Source: Methylogaea oryzae
GTDB taxonomy: Bacteria; Pseudomonadota; Gammaproteobacteria; Methylococcales; Methylococcaceae
Reading direction: 5' to 3'
Assembly (NCBI RefSeq): GCF_019669985.1
Contig: NZ_AP019782.1
Coordinates: 2,970,001-3,034,000 of the forward strand
Length of the DNA stretch: 64,000 bases
The notes under the pieces are model-generated. The model worked only from the letters and a program-made list of their open reading frames with translations. It was not told the DNA's origin and ran no database searches. This document shows positions 1-8,175 of the stretch, piece after piece (within the stretch, counting starts at the first letter, position 1; the number at the start of each line of letters is the position of its first letter). The translations under genes were made by a program, and so were the position numbers.

Positions 1-2193
1 ATGCACGCAGAATTGATCGCCGGCCACGGCGCCGCGCAAATCGTTGACCAATCGCATCCGCGCCTGCGCCGCTTCCTGCATGGAGGGCGAGAAATAGCTG
101 TAGCGGCTGCGGCCCTGGTTCTTGGCGGCGTACATGGCCTGGTCGGCATTCTTCAGCAGCGTATCCACCTCGGTCGCATCGTCGGGATACAGCGTAATGC
201 CGATGCTGGCGGACACGTAGGCGGTTTCGCTACCCAAGGATATCGGGTCGGACAACTGCCGCAGGATGTCCAAGGCCACGCGCTCGACGCAAGCGGCATC
301 CTCCAATTGACTCAGGATCACGGTGAACTCGTCCCCTCCCAGGCGCGCCACCAAGTCGGATTCGCGCACGCAGCCGCTCAGGCGTCGCGACGCTTCCTTC
401 AGCAACATGTCGCCCTTGTCGTGCCCCAGGGTGTCGTTGACCTCCTTGAAGCTGTCCAGGTCGATGAGCATCAGCGCCATGGGCAAGCCGGCGCGACGCG
501 CCTTCTTGATTTCCTCGAACAAGCGATCGCGAAACATGCTGCGATTGGGCAGGCCGGTCAGGGCGTCGAAATTGGCCTGCCGCCACAACAATTCGTTGGC
601 GCGCTTGATCCCGGTAATGTCGGAAAACAAAGCGACGCGCCGATGCACCGAGCCGTCGTCGTTGTATATGGTGTTGACCGTGAGCCACTTGGCATACAGC
701 TCGCCGTTCTTGCGCCGGTCCCAGATTTCGCCTTGCCAATGGCCGGTGGTGTCCAGCGCATGCCACATGGCGTCATAGAAAGCCTGGTCGTGGTAACCGG
801 AGCTGAGGATGTGGGGATTTCTGCCGACGACTTCGGACAGCGTATAACCGGTCAACGCGGTAAAGGCGGGGTTGACGCTGATGAAGGTGTTGTCGGCGTC
901 GGTTACCGTCATCGCCTCGCTGCTGCTTTGATAGACCAGGGCGGCCAGGCGGGTGGATTCTTCCGCCAATTTGCGTTCGGTGATGTCGTCGTAGACGCCG
1001 AGCACGCCGATGATCTCGCCGTGCAAATCCTGCAGCGGCACTTTCGAGGTGGACAACCACACGTGCTTGCCTTCCGCGGTGTTGAGGGACTCTTCGTAGC
1101 CCAAGCGCGGCCGCCGCGACTCCATCACCGCCCGATCGTCGGCGCGCAACAGCTCCGCCTTGCCGCGCCATGCCAATTGCCGGTCCAGCTTTCCGATCAC
1201 CTCGGACGGGCCGGCCGCGCCGGCGTCCCGGGCGAATATCGCGTTGCACCCCAAATATCGGGATTCGCGATCCTTCCAGAACACCCGCAGGGGAATGGTG
1301 TCGAGGACGGTTTGCAGCAGGTTGCGCGACTCGCGCAAGCGCTGGTAGGGCGCGCGGACGCCGACGATAAAAACGCCTTGGTAGATGAAGCCGTGGGCAA
1401 TGGCTTTATAAACATGGCCCAAAAAATTGAACAGATCGGAAACGTCGGAATAAAGAATGAAAAACACTTCCCCCAGCGCCATCACGCTGGTGGCGCCGAA
1501 CAGGCTCACCACGTCGTACGGCTGCGGCTTGCGCATTTGGCGCAGAAATCCCAGGGCGGCGGCGGCATACAGGGCGACCAGCGCGTACTCGCAGCGAATT
1601 TTGAAAGGCGTCAGCCCCTGGCCGGGAACGAAAGTGCGGGGAAGCCAATCCTCGTGGACCACGCCGACCCAACCGGCCGCCCCCGCCAGCGACAACACCG
1701 CCGCCAGGATCGCCCAGCGCAGCCACGGGGAACGCAGCGGCCGCCACGGCAGCAGCGCCACGGCCAGCAGCCCCAGAACCGCCAACAGCCGGGACAGCAG
1801 CCAAAAGTTGATGGCCTTTTCCGGATTGTTGGCCGTGACGAAATCCGGCATGCCGGGGAAAGACAGGGCATGCATGTAATCGAGCAACGCCACGCCCAGG
1901 AAAACGCAGGCCAACAGCGTGAGATTGCCGGGATGGTCCTCGTCGTGCACGCCCCAGCCCACGGCGAAAACCAGCGCCGAGATGAGGATGGCGATCGCTT
2001 CCAGGGAAGTGTGCAGAGGCGCGTATCCGGCGATGCCGGCAACCACGTACAGCGGCGAAGAAAAATAGCTGATCGCCTGCAACGCGGCCAAACAAGCCAA
2101 CGCTGCCAACACCGGCTTCAGTGGCGCCCGATAGCCGCGATAAATCCAAGTGTTGCGTTCTCCGCGGCGACCTAAAGCCGGATACACGCTCAT
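1..2193 (-). CDS. Membrane sensor with MASE3, two PAS and GGDEF domains (C terminus outside window)
   Basis: The first 731 codons are present; the frame runs off the left edge without a stop. The N terminus (about 1-255) has several hydrophobic segments and resembles the MASE3 sensor domain, with an HALSFPGMPDF segment near residue 108. Two PAS-like regions follow (about 290-405 and 410-520), then a GGDEF domain with an intact GGDEF at 619-623. An RESD product-inhibition site lies at 610-613, five residues before it. The last visible residues look like the start of an EAL domain, so the whole protein may both make and degrade cyclic di-GMP; that part is inference. The ATG at 2193 is chosen because the next upstream ATG runs straight into a stop. 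The ligand is unknown. Confidence 0.85.
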   Translation of the reverse strand, partial: MSVYPALGRRGERNTWIYRGYRAPLKPVLAALACLAALQAISYFSSPLYVVAGIAGYAPLHTSLEAIAILISALVFAVGWGVHDEDHPGNLTLLACVFLGVALLDYMHALSFPGMPDFVTANNPEKAINFWLLSRLLAVLGLLAVALLPWRPLRSPWLRWAILAAVLSLAGAAGWVGVVHEDWLPRTFVPGQGLTPFKIRCEYALVALYAAAALGFLRQMRKPQPYDVVSLFGATSVMALGEVFFILYSDVSDLFNFLGHVYKAIAHGFIYQGVFIVGVRAPYQRLRESRNLLQTVLDTIPLRVFWKDRESRYLGCNAIFARDAGAAGPSEVIGKLDRQLAWRGKAELLRADDRAVMESRRPRLGYEESLNTAEGKHVWLSTSKVPLQDLHGEIIGVLGVYDDITERKLAEESTRLAALVYQSSSEAMTVTDADNTFISVNPAFTALTGYTLSEVVGRNPHILSSGYHDQAFYDAMWHALDTTGHWQGEIWDRRKNGELYAKWLTVNTIYNDDGSVHRRVALFSDITGIKRANELLWRQANFDALTGLPNRSMFRDRLFEEIKKARRAGLPMALMLIDLDSFKEVNDTLGHDKGDMLLKEASRRLSGCVRESDLVARLGGDEFTVILSQLEDAACVERVALDILRQLSDPISLGSETAYVSASIGITLYPDDATEVDTLLKNADQAMYAAKNQGRSRYSYFSPSMQEAAQARMRLVNDLRGAVAGDQFCVH

Positions 2194-2270
2194 CCGTTGA
2201 CCGTCATGTCTGTGTCGTTTGCAATATCCCGAGGCCGCCGGACAAGCCGGGCGGACGCGAAGCCTCACGA

Positions 2271-3410
2271 TCAATCGTCGTGGATGAGCTCCAGGGAGGC
2301 CGAGCCGGCTTGATCGCTGAGGCCGCTTTCCCGGCGGGCGGTGTCGCGGGTTTCCTCGCTGAGGTTGATTTTCAAGCGCAGGTTGTTGGGCGAGTCGGAG
2401 TTGCGCAGGGCCTCGTCCAGGGTGATGCGGCCTTCCTTGTACAGGTTGAACAGGGCCGTGTCGAAAGTCTGCATGCCGAGGTTTTCCGACTTTTCCATTA
2501 CTTCCTTCACCATGTGCACCTCGCCCTTGCGGATGGTGTCCGCCACCAAGGGCGTGCCCAGCAGGATTTCGATGGCGGCCACGCGTTTGCCGTCCACCGT
2601 GGGCACCAGGCGCTGCGACACGAAAGCCTTGAGGTTCAAGGACAAATCCAGCAACAGCTGGTTGCGGCGCTCTTCCGGGAAGAAGTTGATGATGCGGTCC
2701 AGGGCCTGGTTGGCGTTGTTGGCGTGCAGGGTGGACAGGCACAAGTGGCCGGTTTCGGCGAAGGCGATGGCGTGTTCCATGGTTTCGCGGGCGCGGATTT
2801 CGCCGATGAGGATCACGTCCGGCGCCTGGCGCAGGGTGTTTTTCAGGGCGTCCTCGAAAGTGTCCGTGTCCACCCCCACCTCGCGCTGGGTGACGATGGA
2901 CTTCTTGTGCGGATGGACGTATTCGATGGGGTCCTCGATGGTGATGATGTGGCCGCCGGAATTGCTGTTGCGGTAGTCGATCAGGGCCGCCAGGGAGGTG
3001 GACTTGCCGGAGCCGGTGCCGCCCACGAACAGGATCAGGCCGCGCTTCTCCATGATGACCTGCTTCAGGATCGGCGGCAGGCCCAGGTTGTCCGCCTGCG
3101 GGATGTCGGTCTTGATGTTGCGGATCACCATGCCGACGCAATTGCGCTGCTTGAAGATGTTGACGCGGAAGCGGCCGATGCCCGGCTCGCTGATGGCCAG
3201 GTTCATTTCCGGCTTGTGCTCGAAGTCGCGCTGCTGCTCCGGCGACATCAAGTCGTAAGCCATGCGCTTGGTGTCTTCCGGCTTGAGCACCACGTTGTCG
3301 ATGGGGGTCAGCCGGCCCTGGAACTTGGCCGCCGGCGGCGCACCCACGGCGATGTAAATGTCGGAACCGTCCTTGGTCACCAGGGTCCGCAGGTAATCTT
3401 TGAATTCCAT
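2271..3410 (-). CDS. pilU: Type IV pilus retraction ATPase PilU
   Basis: A 379-residue PilT/PilU-family ATPase, thought to assist PilT in powering pilus retraction at the inner-membrane base of the machine. It shows Walker A GGTGSGKS at 130-137, the Asp box TIEDPIEY near 157-164, Walker B around 198-204 (VILIGE) and the His box TGHLCLSTLHA at 220-230. The length and the extended C-terminal tail fit PilU rather than PilT, which is about 345 residues. pilT is not adjacent in the window, whereas the two are usually neighbours. The start ATG has a GGAG ribosome site about 8 bases upstream. Confidence 0.92.
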   Translation of the reverse strand: MEFKDYLRTLVTKDGSDIYIAVGAPPAAKFQGRLTPIDNVVLKPEDTKRMAYDLMSPEQQRDFEHKPEMNLAISEPGIGRFRVNIFKQRNCVGMVIRNIKTDIPQADNLGLPPILKQVIMEKRGLILFVGGTGSGKSTSLAALIDYRNSNSGGHIITIEDPIEYVHPHKKSIVTQREVGVDTDTFEDALKNTLRQAPDVILIGEIRARETMEHAIAFAETGHLCLSTLHANNANQALDRIINFFPEERRNQLLLDLSLNLKAFVSQRLVPTVDGKRVAAIEILLGTPLVADTIRKGEVHMVKEVMEKSENLGMQTFDTALFNLYKEGRITLDEALRNSDSPNNLRLKINLSEETRDTARRESGLSDQAGSASLELIHDD

Positions 3411-3448
3411 CGAGTTCGCTCCAGGTTCAAAAGCTCGGAATGCAGCCG

Positions 3449-3454
3449 ATTATA
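3449..3454 (-). promoter_or_regulatory. Candidate -10 element upstream of pilU
   Basis: A perfect TATAAT on the minus strand, 39 bases before the pilU start. No convincing -35 hexamer lies at the right distance, so it could be a weak or activator-dependent promoter. Based on sequence match only. Confidence 0.4.
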
Positions 3455-3493
3455 GGGGTTGCGACGGTCGGCAAACGCCGATCCCCGCACAGC

Positions 3494-4354
3494 TCACGCA
3501 GCGCCGGTCGCCACAGGCACATCGGGCAACGCGCCCCACTCGCTCCAGGAACCGTCGTACACGGCCACGTCCTCGCGACCCAAGCGGTACAGGGCCAACG
3601 CCAGGATCGCGGCGGTGACGCCGGTGCCGCAGGTGGCCGCCACCGGCCTCGCCGGATCGATGCCGGCTTGGCCGAATCGGCGACGGACTTCCTCCAAAGG
3701 CAACATCAAGCGAGTCTCGGCGTCCACCAACTCGGCGAAAGGCAGGCTGCGGCTGCCGGGGATATGGCCCGATTTGAGGCCGGGGCGCGGCTCGGGATCG
3801 CGGCCTTCGAAGCGGCCGGCGGAACGGGCATCCACCAGTTGGCAATCGCCGCTTTCCGCTAGGCGGCGCATTTGCGCCAGATCGCGAACCAGCTCGGGGC
3901 GAAAGCCGGCCTGGAAACGCCGCGGCTCAGGCACGACGTCCGCGGCGTCCACCGGCATCCCCAGCGCCTGCCAGCGCTGCACGCCGCCGTCCAGCACCGC
4001 CACCCGCTCGTGGCCGAACACGCGGAACATCCACCAGGCCCGCGCCGAGGCCATGAAGCGGTTGTTGTCGTAAGCCACCACCAGGGTGTCGTTGCCGATG
4101 CCGAGCTTGCCCACCGCTTCGGCGAACTCGGACGGGCCGGGCAACATGTGCGGCAAGGCCGTCGCGTGGTCGGCCACGGCGTCGATGTCGAAAAACCGCG
4201 CGCCGGGAATGTGGCATTGCCGGTATTCGGCGGCGGGATCGCGCTTTTCCGCCGGAAGGAAGAAGGACGCGTCCAGCACGGCCACGTCGCCGCGTTGCAG
4301 ATTGCCCTGCAACCATTCGCAACTCACCAGGGGCTGTTGTTTCGATTCGGTCAT
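3494..4354 (-). CDS. sseA: 3-mercaptopyruvate sulfurtransferase (rhodanese family)
   Basis: A 286-residue protein with two rhodanese domains (about 8-130 and 150-280). The second carries the active-site loop CGTGVT with Cys242. The CG[S/T]GVT form is typical of mercaptopyruvate sulfurtransferases, whereas thiosulfate sulfurtransferases usually have CRKGVT, so 3-mercaptopyruvate is the more likely sulfur donor. The first domain lacks a cysteine in the matching loop, as normal for tandem-domain enzymes. There is no signal peptide, so it is probably cytoplasmic. It lies between pilU and the secretion operon with no clear operon partner. Confidence 0.88.
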   Translation of the reverse strand: MTESKQQPLVSCEWLQGNLQRGDVAVLDASFFLPAEKRDPAAEYRQCHIPGARFFDIDAVADHATALPHMLPGPSEFAEAVGKLGIGNDTLVVAYDNNRFMASARAWWMFRVFGHERVAVLDGGVQRWQALGMPVDAADVVPEPRRFQAGFRPELVRDLAQMRRLAESGDCQLVDARSAGRFEGRDPEPRPGLKSGHIPGSRSLPFAELVDAETRLMLPLEEVRRRFGQAGIDPARPVAATCGTGVTAAILALALYRLGREDVAVYDGSWSEWGALPDVPVATGAA

Positions 4355-4476
4355 GGTGTCGCATCCGCCTTGGATTTGCCTTATTGCGGCAAGAGGTTAA
4401 CCGAATGCACCGTCGCCGGTAAACGCCCCGGCTCGAGGAACGGCCGGCCGGCGTTGCGCCGGACCGTGCCTTCGGC

Positions 4477-4516
4477 AATAAAAAAGCGGGATACCCCGCC
4501 AAGGGTATCCCGCTTT
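4477..4516 (-). terminator. Rho-independent terminator of the RTX gene
   Basis: A 13-base perfect stem (4484-4496 with 4503-4515, loop of 6) is followed on the minus strand by a run of six T then ATT. It lies 23 bases after the RTX stop codon and probably ends the whole seven-gene secretion operon. Confidence 0.9.
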
Positions 4517-4538
4517 CACGGTCGCGACGGCTAGGGCC

Positions 4539-6956
4539 TTACCACTCGATTTTGTCGATATTATCGAAATCGATGGTGCCGTGGCCGGTGTCGATGGAGC
4601 CGGACATGTCATGGCCTTCGATGGAGCCGTGAGCGGAGCCGTCCGCCACCTGCTGGCCGTCGATTTCCAGCGTCCAGCCGCCGTGGCCGCCGGGCCCGCC
4701 CACCATGTCCACCTCGATCACGTCGGTCCAACCGCCGCCGGCGCCGCCGTCGACCGCGGCTTGCCCCTGGAAGTCGCCGAAGACGAAAAGGTCGCTGCCG
4801 GCGTCGCCGTACATCTGGTCGTTGCCGTCCGACCCGTACAGCGTGTCGTTGCCGTCGCCGCCATGCAGGGTGTCGTTGCCGGCATCGCCGTGCATCCAAT
4901 CGTTGCCCGCGCCCCCGTCCAAGGTATCGTTGCCGCCGCCGCCATAGATCTGATCGTTGCCGGCGCCACCTTCGATCGTGTCGTTGCCGCCTTTGCCGTC
5001 GATCAGGTCGTTGCCGTCGGTCCCGGTCAGGTTGTCGTTGGCGCCTTTGCCGCTGTCGACGCCGTCGATGGTGTGATCGGCCGTTCCGGCGGTGCCCGCG
5101 CCGGCCGAAGCGTCGCCGCCCTGGCCGTCATTGCCTTTCGCGGAACTGTCCTCGCTGCCGGCGTTTTCCGCGTTGTTGTTGCCGCCGGAATTGCCCGGCG
5201 CGTCCTGGTCGCCGTTGCCGTAGCCGTTGTTGGCATGGCTGCCGCCGCCGTCGTTGCCCTTGGAGGAACTGTCCCCGCTGCCGGCGTTTTCCGCGTTGTT
5301 GTTGCCGCCGGAATTGCCGGGGGCGTCCTGGTCGCCGTTGCCGTAGCCGTTGTTGGCATGGCTGCCGCCGCCGTCGTTGCCCTTGGAGGAACTGTCTCCA
5401 CTGCCGGCGTTTTCCGCGTTGTTGTTGCCGCCGGAGTTGCCCGGCGCGTCCTGGTCGCCGTTGCCGTAGCCGTTGTTGGCGTGGCTGCCGGTTTGGGCCG
5501 AACCGTCGCTGGTCGGCGACTTCGCGCTGCTGTCGTCGTGGCTGTTGCCACCCTTGCCGTCGTGATCTTTGTCTTCGTGATCCTGTTGGCCGCCGCTCGA
5601 ATGGCTGCCCGGCGACTTCGCGCTGCTGTTGTCGTGACTGTTGCCGTCCTTGCCGTCGTGGCTATTGCCGTCCTTGTCTCCATGACCTTTGTCGCCATGA
5701 TCCTTACCGCCGTCCTTGCCCCCGCCGCCGGAGCCGTCGGTGGGCGATTTCGCGCTGGTATCGCCGTGCTTATTGCCGTCCTTGTCGTCACCACCCTGAT
5801 GGCCGCCGCTCGGCCCATGGGCGGCGCTGGTCGGCGAGGTGGCACTGCTGGGGCTCGTCGGAGACCCGCCGTTGGTCGCGCTAGTCGGCGACGTGGCGCT
5901 ACTGGGGCTCGTCGGCGACCCGCCGTTGGTTGCGCTGGTCGGCGACGTGGCGCTGCTGGGGCTTGTCGGCGACCCGCCGTTGGTCGCACTGCTCGGCGAC
6001 GTGGCGCTGCTGGGGCTCGTCGGCGACCCGCCGTTGGTCGCGCTGGTCGGCGACGTGGCGCTGCTGGGACTCGTCGGCGACCCGCCGTTGGTCGGACTGC
6101 TCGGCGACGTGGCGCTGCTGGGGCTTGTCGGCGACCCGCCGTTGGTCGCGCTGCTCGGCGACGTGGCGCTGCTGGGACTCGTGGGCGACGCCGCATTCGT
6201 CGCGCTGGTCGGCGACGTGGGGCTGGTGGCGGTCGTCGGCGAAGTCGGATGCGTCGCCTGCTGGGTGGCCTGGGTCGCGTGGCTGGCTTGGCCGGCCATG
6301 GTGGGCGTGGTGGCGCTCGTCGGCGACGTGGGACTGGTGGGAGACGTCGCACTGGTGGCGGCCGTCGGGGACGTGGGCGAAGTGGCCGTCGTCGGCGTCG
6401 TGCTGGTCGTCGCCGTTGTCGGCGTGGTGGGACTTGTCGGCGTGGTCGGCGTGCCGGCCTCTCCGCCGTTGCCGTGGCCTATGCCTTCGTCGCCGGCGGC
6501 GGCGGCATGAGCCGCCTGCGGCTGGGGCGTCGCCCCGGCCGGCTCCTCGCTCCTGGGCGACGGCTCCTGCTCGAAACCCAGCGTCGCTTCGCTGAGCGGC
6601 GTGGATACCCCCGGCACCGCCCCCTGGCCGCCGTCGCTGGAGGTATTCTGGGGCGCCACGTCGACGCCGTTGCCGACTTCGTCCCTGGCCTCCGCCGCCC
6701 CCCGTCCGGAGGCGCCTTCGCCCAGGTTATCCCGCAATATGGCGCCCTCGCCGCGCACGTCGGTTTGCAGGTTCTCGTTGCCGCTGCCTTCGACTTGCTC
6801 GGGCGTTCCGCCGACCGTTTCCCCGCGATTGGACTGGTCGCCTTCCTCGCCGCGGGAAAGCACGGTCAAATCGTCGAACAACTGGGCTTCTTGCTGCTGA
6901 CCGTCCGCCGCTTGCGCGCCGGCGCCGCCGTTGGGGTTTTCGTTTTCTTCGGCCAT
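4539..6956 (-). CDS. Large repetitive RTX protein, probable type I secretion substrate
   Basis: An 805-residue, strongly low-complexity protein without an N-terminal signal peptide. Residues 1-160 are acidic and Gly/Gln-rich. Residues 168-380 are almost only Ser, Thr, Pro and Ala, including seven 18-residue units. Residues 385-490 are Lys/Asp/His/Gly-rich, 490-612 are three near-identical 41-residue units, and 645-725 hold nine GGxGNDxUx calcium-binding RTX nonapeptides. The last 80 residues should hold the secretion signal, as in other RTX proteins. It is the last gene behind TolC-, ABC- and HlyD-type genes, so it is the likely cargo. It has a strong GGGAGAAGG ribosome site 2 bases before the ATG. 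The mucin-like block could be a stalk, a glycosylated region or an adhesin spacer; its actual function is not known. Confidence 0.85.
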   Translation of the reverse strand: MAEENENPNGGAGAQAADGQQQEAQLFDDLTVLSRGEEGDQSNRGETVGGTPEQVEGSGNENLQTDVRGEGAILRDNLGEGASGRGAAEARDEVGNGVDVAPQNTSSDGGQGAVPGVSTPLSEATLGFEQEPSPRSEEPAGATPQPQAAHAAAAGDEGIGHGNGGEAGTPTTPTSPTTPTTATTSTTPTTATSPTSPTAATSATSPTSPTSPTSATTPTMAGQASHATQATQQATHPTSPTTATSPTSPTSATNAASPTSPSSATSPSSATNGGSPTSPSSATSPSSPTNGGSPTSPSSATSPTSATNGGSPTSPSSATSPSSATNGGSPTSPSSATSPTSATNGGSPTSPSSATSPTSATNGGSPTSPSSATSPTSAAHGPSGGHQGGDDKDGNKHGDTSAKSPTDGSGGGGKDGGKDHGDKGHGDKDGNSHDGKDGNSHDNSSAKSPGSHSSGGQQDHEDKDHDGKGGNSHDDSSAKSPTSDGSAQTGSHANNGYGNGDQDAPGNSGGNNNAENAGSGDSSSKGNDGGGSHANNGYGNGDQDAPGNSGGNNNAENAGSGDSSSKGNDGGGSHANNGYGNGDQDAPGNSGGNNNAENAGSEDSSAKGNDGQGGDASAGAGTAGTADHTIDGVDSGKGANDNLTGTDGNDLIDGKGGNDTIEGGAGNDQIYGGGGNDTLDGGAGNDWMHGDAGNDTLHGGDGNDTLYGSDGNDQMYGDAGSDLFVFGDFQGQAAVDGGAGGGWTDVIEVDMVGGPGGHGGWTLEIDGQQVADGSAHGSIEGHDMSGSIDTGHGTIDFDNIDKIEW
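4782..5024 (-). repeat. Nine RTX nonapeptide repeats (27-bp period)
   Basis: Codes for residues 645-725 of the RTX protein: nine consecutive nine-residue units with the GxGNDxUx pattern expected to form a calcium-bound beta-roll. The final unit is degenerate (GDAGSDLFV). Confidence 0.9.
5121..5489 (-). repeat. Three tandem 123-bp repeats in the RTX gene
   Basis: Codes for three 41-residue units at residues 490-530, 531-571 and 572-612, each starting GSHANNGYGNGDQDAPG. The units are nearly identical at DNA level, which points to recent duplication or gene conversion. The third unit differs by SED for SGD, SSAKG for SSSKG and a final Q. Confidence 0.95.
5823..6200 (-). repeat. Seven tandem 54-bp Ser/Thr/Pro repeats in the RTX gene
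   Basis: Codes for residues 253-378: seven 18-residue units of the form TNGGSPTSPSSATSPTSA, differing mainly at the T/S choice near the end. The first unit has AA in place of GG. Exact in-frame periodicity makes copy-number change by slippage likely. Confidence 0.95.
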
Positions 6957-7047
6957 GACCTTCTCCCGTCGCCTATGCGGATTGCTATAGGGTGATCGTA
7001 GTCACGCCGCGGGCTTAACGCCAGACATCCAGAAGTTATAGGTCGCG

Positions 7048-8175
7048 CTAGGGCGGCTTAAGCTTGCCCTCGAAGCGCCGCTGCAGTTCGCTCCACGATG
7101 CGGCATCGATCCTGGCGCCCGACACATCGATCCATTCGACCCGGCTCGCATCCAGGGCCAGCAACGGCGCGGCGTCGACAATGGGGTTGGCCGACAGGTC
7201 GATGCGTTTCAAGGCGGTCAAGCGCTCCAAACCGGCGAGGGACTCGATGCCCATGGCCGGGCAGCGCAACTCTTCCAGTTCGTCGATTTCCTTGCCCCGG
7301 TAGCGGTCGGCCAGGCATTGCGCCAGGCCCCGGTTGCCGTAGCGCAGCGCGTGCGCGTCAGGCTCTTCGTGGGCGGCGTAATAACGCCGGTGCTCGTTCA
7401 TGGCCCGCGCCGCGTCGGCGCTTGCCGCGTCGCCGCAGACGCCTTGCGAACCGCAGCGGGGATCGCGCAAGCGCGGATTGGAAAACAACGGCAGGCTGGA
7501 ATGGCCGTCGCCATTGATCTCCTGCATGAAGCCGCCCACCATGATGGTGCCGAACTCGCCCGGCTGGGGTTGCTTGTCGCACACGCCCTGGGCGTAACCG
7601 TTGGCGTAGGGGGTCAAGGCGGTGCTGTGCCCTTTGCCGGGCAGACAGGCGTCCACCAGGGCGCCGTGATTCAATCCCAGCAAATGCCCCAGCTCGTGAG
7701 CCAGGGTGTGGGCGCCGCAGGCGATGTCCAGCACGGCGAAAGCGCGGCGGGTGTCGGCGATCTCCGCCACGGTTTTGTTGACGGCGTAGCCCCGGCCGCA
7801 GCCCCGCTTGCCGTGCAGCATCAAGTCGTCCAACACGGCGAAGGTGTAATCCGCGCCGAATTCGTCGGCTTTGGCGAACAACGCTTCGAAACCGCCGCGC
7901 TCCCCTTCCATGTCGGCCAGAACGGCCAGGGCGTCCCGATTGGCGATGGGAGCGAACTCGATCTGCACGATTTCCGCCGCCAATTCGACCTGGCTGTCGT
8001 GCAGGTAGGCGTTCAACTGCTCCGTATAGCCGGCCAGCTTCGCTTCGGTCGCGCCACGCTGGGCGGCGGATTGGGCCAGACGGTCGCTGACGACGAAGCG
8101 CAGGCCGATGGTTTCCGCGTCCGCGACGCCCAGCCACGACGCCGCCAACAGCGCTATCCAAACCGGCCGGCTCAC
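7048..8175 (-). CDS. Secreted metzincin-like zinc protease with C-terminal LRR-like segment
   Basis: A 375-residue protein with a probable Sec signal peptide cut near residue 20 (ADA-E). The zinc-binding helix HELGHLLGLNH (160-170) is the extended HExxHxxGxxH motif of metzincins. A methionine at 212 within GTIMVGG fits the Met-turn. Many cysteines suggest disulfides in the periplasm or outside. Residues 295-370 resemble one or two leucine-rich repeats. The GTG start overlaps the previous stop by four bases, so it is translated as part of the secretion operon. It could process the RTX protein downstream or act on an external target; neither is shown by the sequence. Confidence 0.75.
   Translation of the reverse strand: MSRPVWIALLAASWLGVADAETIGLRFVVSDRLAQSAAQRGATEAKLAGYTEQLNAYLHDSQVELAAEIVQIEFAPIANRDALAVLADMEGERGGFEALFAKADEFGADYTFAVLDDLMLHGKRGCGRGYAVNKTVAEIADTRRAFAVLDIACGAHTLAHELGHLLGLNHGALVDACLPGKGHSTALTPYANGYAQGVCDKQPQPGEFGTIMVGGFMQEINGDGHSSLPLFSNPRLRDPRCGSQGVCGDAASADAARAMNEHRRYYAAHEEPDAHALRYGNRGLAQCLADRYRGKEIDELEELRCPAMGIESLAGLERLTALKRIDLSANPIVDAAPLLALDASRVEWIDVSGARIDAASWSELQRRFEGKLKPP

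Noticed and set aside
1-2175. A 724-codon plus-strand open frame at the left edge
   Set aside because: It is the complement of the GGDEF sensor gene, which shows clear GGDEF and PAS motifs; the plus-strand product has none.
5121-6200. Regular repeats considered as a CRISPR array
   Set aside because: The repeats are contiguous, in frame and without unique spacers; they encode protein repeats.
4581-6995. A stop-free plus-strand frame of about 800 codons opposite the RTX gene
   Set aside because: It mirrors the Gly/Asn/Ser-rich repeats of the minus-strand gene; its translation is a Val/Ala/Arg-rich low-complexity string with no domain, while the minus strand has RTX motifs and a strong ribosome site.
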